Shown here: one piece after another, positions 61,201 to 64,000 of the stretch
Numbering within the stretch: position 1 is the stretch's first letter
Layout: every line of letters starts with the position of its first letter
NCBI GenBank assembly: GCA_038030265.1
Contig: CM075941.1
Coordinates: 39,494,164-39,558,163 of the forward strand
Source: Corythucha ciliata
Taxonomy: Eukaryota > Arthropoda > Insecta > Hemiptera > Tingidae
Reading direction: 5' to 3'
Length of the DNA stretch: 64,000 bases
Position numbers and translations under genes: made by a program
The notes under the pieces: model-generated
Seen by the model: the letters and a program-made list of their open reading frames with translations, nothing else
Told to the model about the DNA's origin: nothing
The model's database searches: none

Positions 61201-61735
61201 TCATATTTGATCCAATTTTGCGATAACGAAGAGACTGAGTGTAACGTACTTGAAATATTTTCAAGTTGATCTAGTTTTTCATTACTACTCTAGTTTTTGA
61301 ATATTTTTCTAGTTTTTGGCTGTGAAAAAACGCCATTTTTTCCTTTTTATATTTTTTCTTGTTTCAAAAGCCATATGCTTTTTTTTAAGTCAAGCAAAAA
61401 TGGTGTAATTAAAAATGAAAGTGAAACTTATATTGTGATATCGATGTAACGAGATGTACCTCTATCTCTAGTTAAAATAATTGAGATATACGACTGTTTT
61501 CAATAAATGATTATAAAAAACGCAAAAATTTAATGTTCCCTCTTCGTTTTACATGCTGGTTCGACTAGCAAAGAAAATAATTGGCGAACCATTAGCGATA
61601 GCAGAAATATGAGGTCCCCGGTCAAAAAGACCCCAGTGTACGCTTAGTGTGACTCGGATGGGTGTACAACAAAACGATTAGAAAATTAAATCATACGGCA
61701 TGTATAAAAAAAAAGAATTAATGAAGCCAATGTTC
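61201..61735. other. piggyBac 2 3' untranslated region and terminus
   Basis: A/T-rich with AATAAATG near 61502. The inverted copy of the 5' terminus lies at 61614-61640 (GGTCCCCGGTCAAAAAGACC). A flanking TTAA at 61686-61689 is a candidate target site but I cannot fix the end precisely. Confidence 0.5.
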
Positions 61736-61763
61736 CATTACTGGCCCCGAAATTCGCTAGAAT

Positions 61764-62198
61764 TCAAGATTCTAGTGGCAAAGGACAAACCTTGACCACA
61801 GGTCGAACGAATTCTCCTTGGAGATTTTTCACCTTTACTACCCGAACGATATTGTCTTTTCCTGGAAACACTTGCACTACTCTTGCAATTTTCCTTTGAA
61901 GAGGTGATGACGATTCTTCCATTAGGACGACAAGGTCCCCGATTTTTAAGTTTCTGGAAGGAGTAGACCATTTCGATTTGGCTTGAAGATTATGTAAATA
62001 TTCTCTGGACCACATCTTCCATATTCTTTGCGTGGCGTTTTGAACGAATTCCCACCTTGAAAGAAGTTTTTTGGAGGTATCTAATAGATTATATTCAGGC
62101 AACGACAAAATTGGTTGTCCTATGAGGAAATGACCCGGAGTCAAAACGTCGTACTCATTAGGATCAGACGAAAGAGAGCTTGAGGGGGAGTTGTACAT
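61764..62198 (-). pseudogene. BEL/Pao integrase C-terminal (DUF5641) fragment
   Basis: 144 codons match the C-terminal integrase domain of BEL/Pao elements: LTPGHFLIGQPILSLPE, LLSRWEFVQNATQRIWKMW, EYLHNLQAKSKW, LKIGDLVVLMEE, a VFPGKDNIVRVVKVK strand and the final FVRPVVKVCPLPLE. The catalytic DDE part, which should lie at higher coordinates on the minus strand, is absent. It sits between the two piggyBac 2 copies and reads opposite to them. Confidence 0.9.
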
Positions 62199-62395
62199 GT
62201 GTTTCTTCGACCCCCTCCAATCATACCTCGCCTACTCCGCGTTACGGATATTACCGCCGTATTTCTGCACCAATCGTAGACTTCAAGGGCTCATTTAAAT
62301 CTTCAGGAAATTCCGCACAAGCGTACGATCTTGCTTTCCTAAATAAGTCGTCGAAAGAGTGTGAATTTACAAGGTAAAAGTAAGGTAAATCTTCA
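62199..62395. other. Junction DNA between the BEL/Pao relic and piggyBac copy 2
   Basis: A minus-strand reading (VNSHSFDDLFRKARSYACAE) looks coding but is unrecognised. The DNA changes at about 62396, where homology to 59036 begins. Confidence 0.35.
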
Positions 62396-64000
62396 GAAAC
62401 CTGGTCCATGACTCGATTTTTTTTTATAGATTTGTTAGCACTAAGCCTTGATTTAATTTCAATCATGCATTCGCCGATTAGGGGAACAAGAAACAGGGTT
62501 GTGGTGGTTACATTTGGGTAATACGTACTCCGAAACACAAGTTGCTCTGCTTTTGCTTTTAGCGACAATGGCAGAACGACATCCATCGGATAATAAGAAA
62601 TTCCGGTCAGATGATCCAAACTTCAGCGAAATCGTTCATCGAATACTACATGAACTAGACGAGGACGTCGGAAATCTCGGGGATGTGGAAGATGTGGAAG
62701 ATGGTGAAGAAATCGATCCCGATAATGCCGGAGATATCCTACTCCCTGACTCCGATGACGACGACGATGAAGATGACGCTGACTACCACCCGTCATCGGA
62801 AGACAATGATGAAGACGACGATGACGTGAGCAGTGAGAGCGAAGACTTCACACGGCATTCACGACAACAAGATTTCACGCAAGAGGAAGTGCAATGTGTC
62901 ACTGACTATTCCAGAAACTTATTTGGCTGCGGATGGATTTGAGTGGCACTCCGAACCTCGAAGTAATCGAGTGAGAACATCTCGGGCTAATATACTGACT
63001 GGAGTTCTGGGAGTGAAAGGACCAGCTCGTGCTCTGGAGCAGCCTACAGGAAGGAAACTGTGGGATTTGCTAATCGATCAAATAATTATGGACGAAATTG
63101 TCAAATGGACGAACAAAAAACTGACGTCCGCTCGACAAAAAATAAGTTTGCGGCCTGTGACGAGCGAACCAGAAAGACTGAACCAACAAAATCTGTTAGG
63201 AAAGTACCGAAATACAGACTACGACGAAATCAATGCTTACATTGCGCTTCTTCTTCTCTCTTCAATTTATAAGGCGTCAACAGAAGATATTAATTCTTTG
63301 TTCTCTTCCGGAATGTCAGGAAGGCCAATATTTCGTGCTGCCATGCCTGCAAAGCGATTTGAAATTTTGAGCTCCGCTATGAGATTCGAAACAAGACAAA
63401 TGAGAAGGGAAACGGATAAAGCAGCTCCTATTTCATTTGTTTTCGAAAGATTTGTCGAAAACTGCAAGGCCCCCATGAGTCTGAGTAGCTGTGTGTGCAT
63501 TGATGAAATGCTTATTCCGTTCAGGGGCAGATGCAGTTTCAGGCAATATATGCCCAAAAAACCTGCCGAAGTATGGCCTCAAAGTGCAGGCTCTAACCGA
63601 CGCTAGAAATGGATACTTCTACAACGGCTACCTGTATACTGGAAAAGACTCTGACGGGGCAGGACTGCCTACTGAGGAGCGAAGCCTTTCAATTCCAACA
63701 CAGGCAGTCCTGCGACTGGTGAAAGGTCTGGAAATGACGGGGAGAAATGTTACTGCCGATAATTGGTTTTGTTCCGTGGAATTGTGCAGGGAACTCACGA
63801 AGCGTGGAATGACCTTAGTTGGAACACTGAAAAAAAACAAACGGGAGATACCACCTTCGTTTCAGGCGTCTAGTAAAAGACCCGTCCATGACGTGAAATT
63901 TGGATTTTCACAAAACATGACATTGGTGTCTTACGTTCCTAAAAAAAATAAAAACGTGTTGCTGATATCCACAATGTTCTCCGACAAAGAGGTTGACGTG
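62396..64000 (+). pseudogene. piggyBac transposase 2, copy 2 (partial, runs off the window)
   Basis: From about 62396 the DNA is almost identical to 59033 onward. It contains the ATG equivalent at 62568, a GAT to AAT codon change near 62721, a net 17-bp deletion at about 62889 that shifts the frame (stop at 62940-62942), and the same +1 frameshift as copy 1 near 63560. The first 5' tandem units and hairpin of copy 1 are not present, so the duplicate begins inside the element's 5' region. It continues beyond 64000. Confidence 0.9.

Noticed and set aside
1..64000. CRISPR arrays, operons or bacterial defence systems
   Set aside because: The repeats are minisatellites or transposon ends without regular unique spacers, and the whole window has eukaryotic element content.

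Overview
The window looks like a gene-poor, transposon-dense stretch of an arthropod (most likely insect) nuclear genome. I found no intact ordinary host gene. Almost every coding signal belongs to a mobile element or to a DNA copy of an RNA virus. Evidence for a eukaryote includes spliced transposase exons, poly(A)-tailed LINE and SINE insertions, LTR elements with 4-5 bp target duplications, and Helitron, hAT, piggyBac, mariner, Copia, Ty3/gypsy and BEL/Pao families. The gypsy-type envelope element and the kinds of endogenous virus favour arthropods; the exact species cannot be read from the sequence.

Layout. 1-7 kb: noncoding, with strand-biased poly-G tracts, a 45-bp minisatellite and a 206-bp repeat built from the same core, then a TTA-flanked MITE. 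7-16 kb: gypsy gag fragment split by a MITE; truncated Copia ending in a 58-bp minisatellite; a DNA-transposon transposase split by a LINE, giving a long in-frame chimeric ORF; a frameshifted hAT. 16-19 kb: internally deleted Helitron and a degraded gypsy. 19-23.3 kb: a mag-like gypsy with identical 114-bp LTRs. 24.2-30.2 kb: a long-inverted-repeat DNA element containing a complete but broken gypsy. 30.6-34 kb: MITE, SWIM and THAP fragments, piggyBac pseudogene. 33.8-39.5 kb: two nearly identical 2.55-kb copies carrying gypsy gag, a mariner relic and a negative-strand-virus nucleoprotein-like fragment. 39.7-47.4 kb: a partitivirus-like RdRp fragment interrupted by a complete errantivirus with gag, pol and env. 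47.4-51.2 kb: integrase fragment, an unidentified possible viral coding relic, and a gypsy fragment with a nested tRNA-derived SINE. 51.25-54.4 kb: complete hAT with an intact 714-aa transposase. 54.4-58.5 kb: protein-primed-polymerase-like fragment, hAT fragment with a solo LTR, env-like fragment, and an orthomyxovirus PB1-like fragment. 58.7-64 kb: a piggyBac element, a BEL/Pao fragment, and a second piggyBac copy running off the end.

The parts do not form an operon or pathway; they are layers of insertion, and exact target-site duplications let the order be read. The most interesting overall reading is a locus that has captured sequence from at least three recognisable RNA virus groups (partiti-like, orthomyxo-like, mononega/chu-like) amid nested retroelements, as arthropod piRNA clusters do. 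That function is inference; small-RNA data would decide it.
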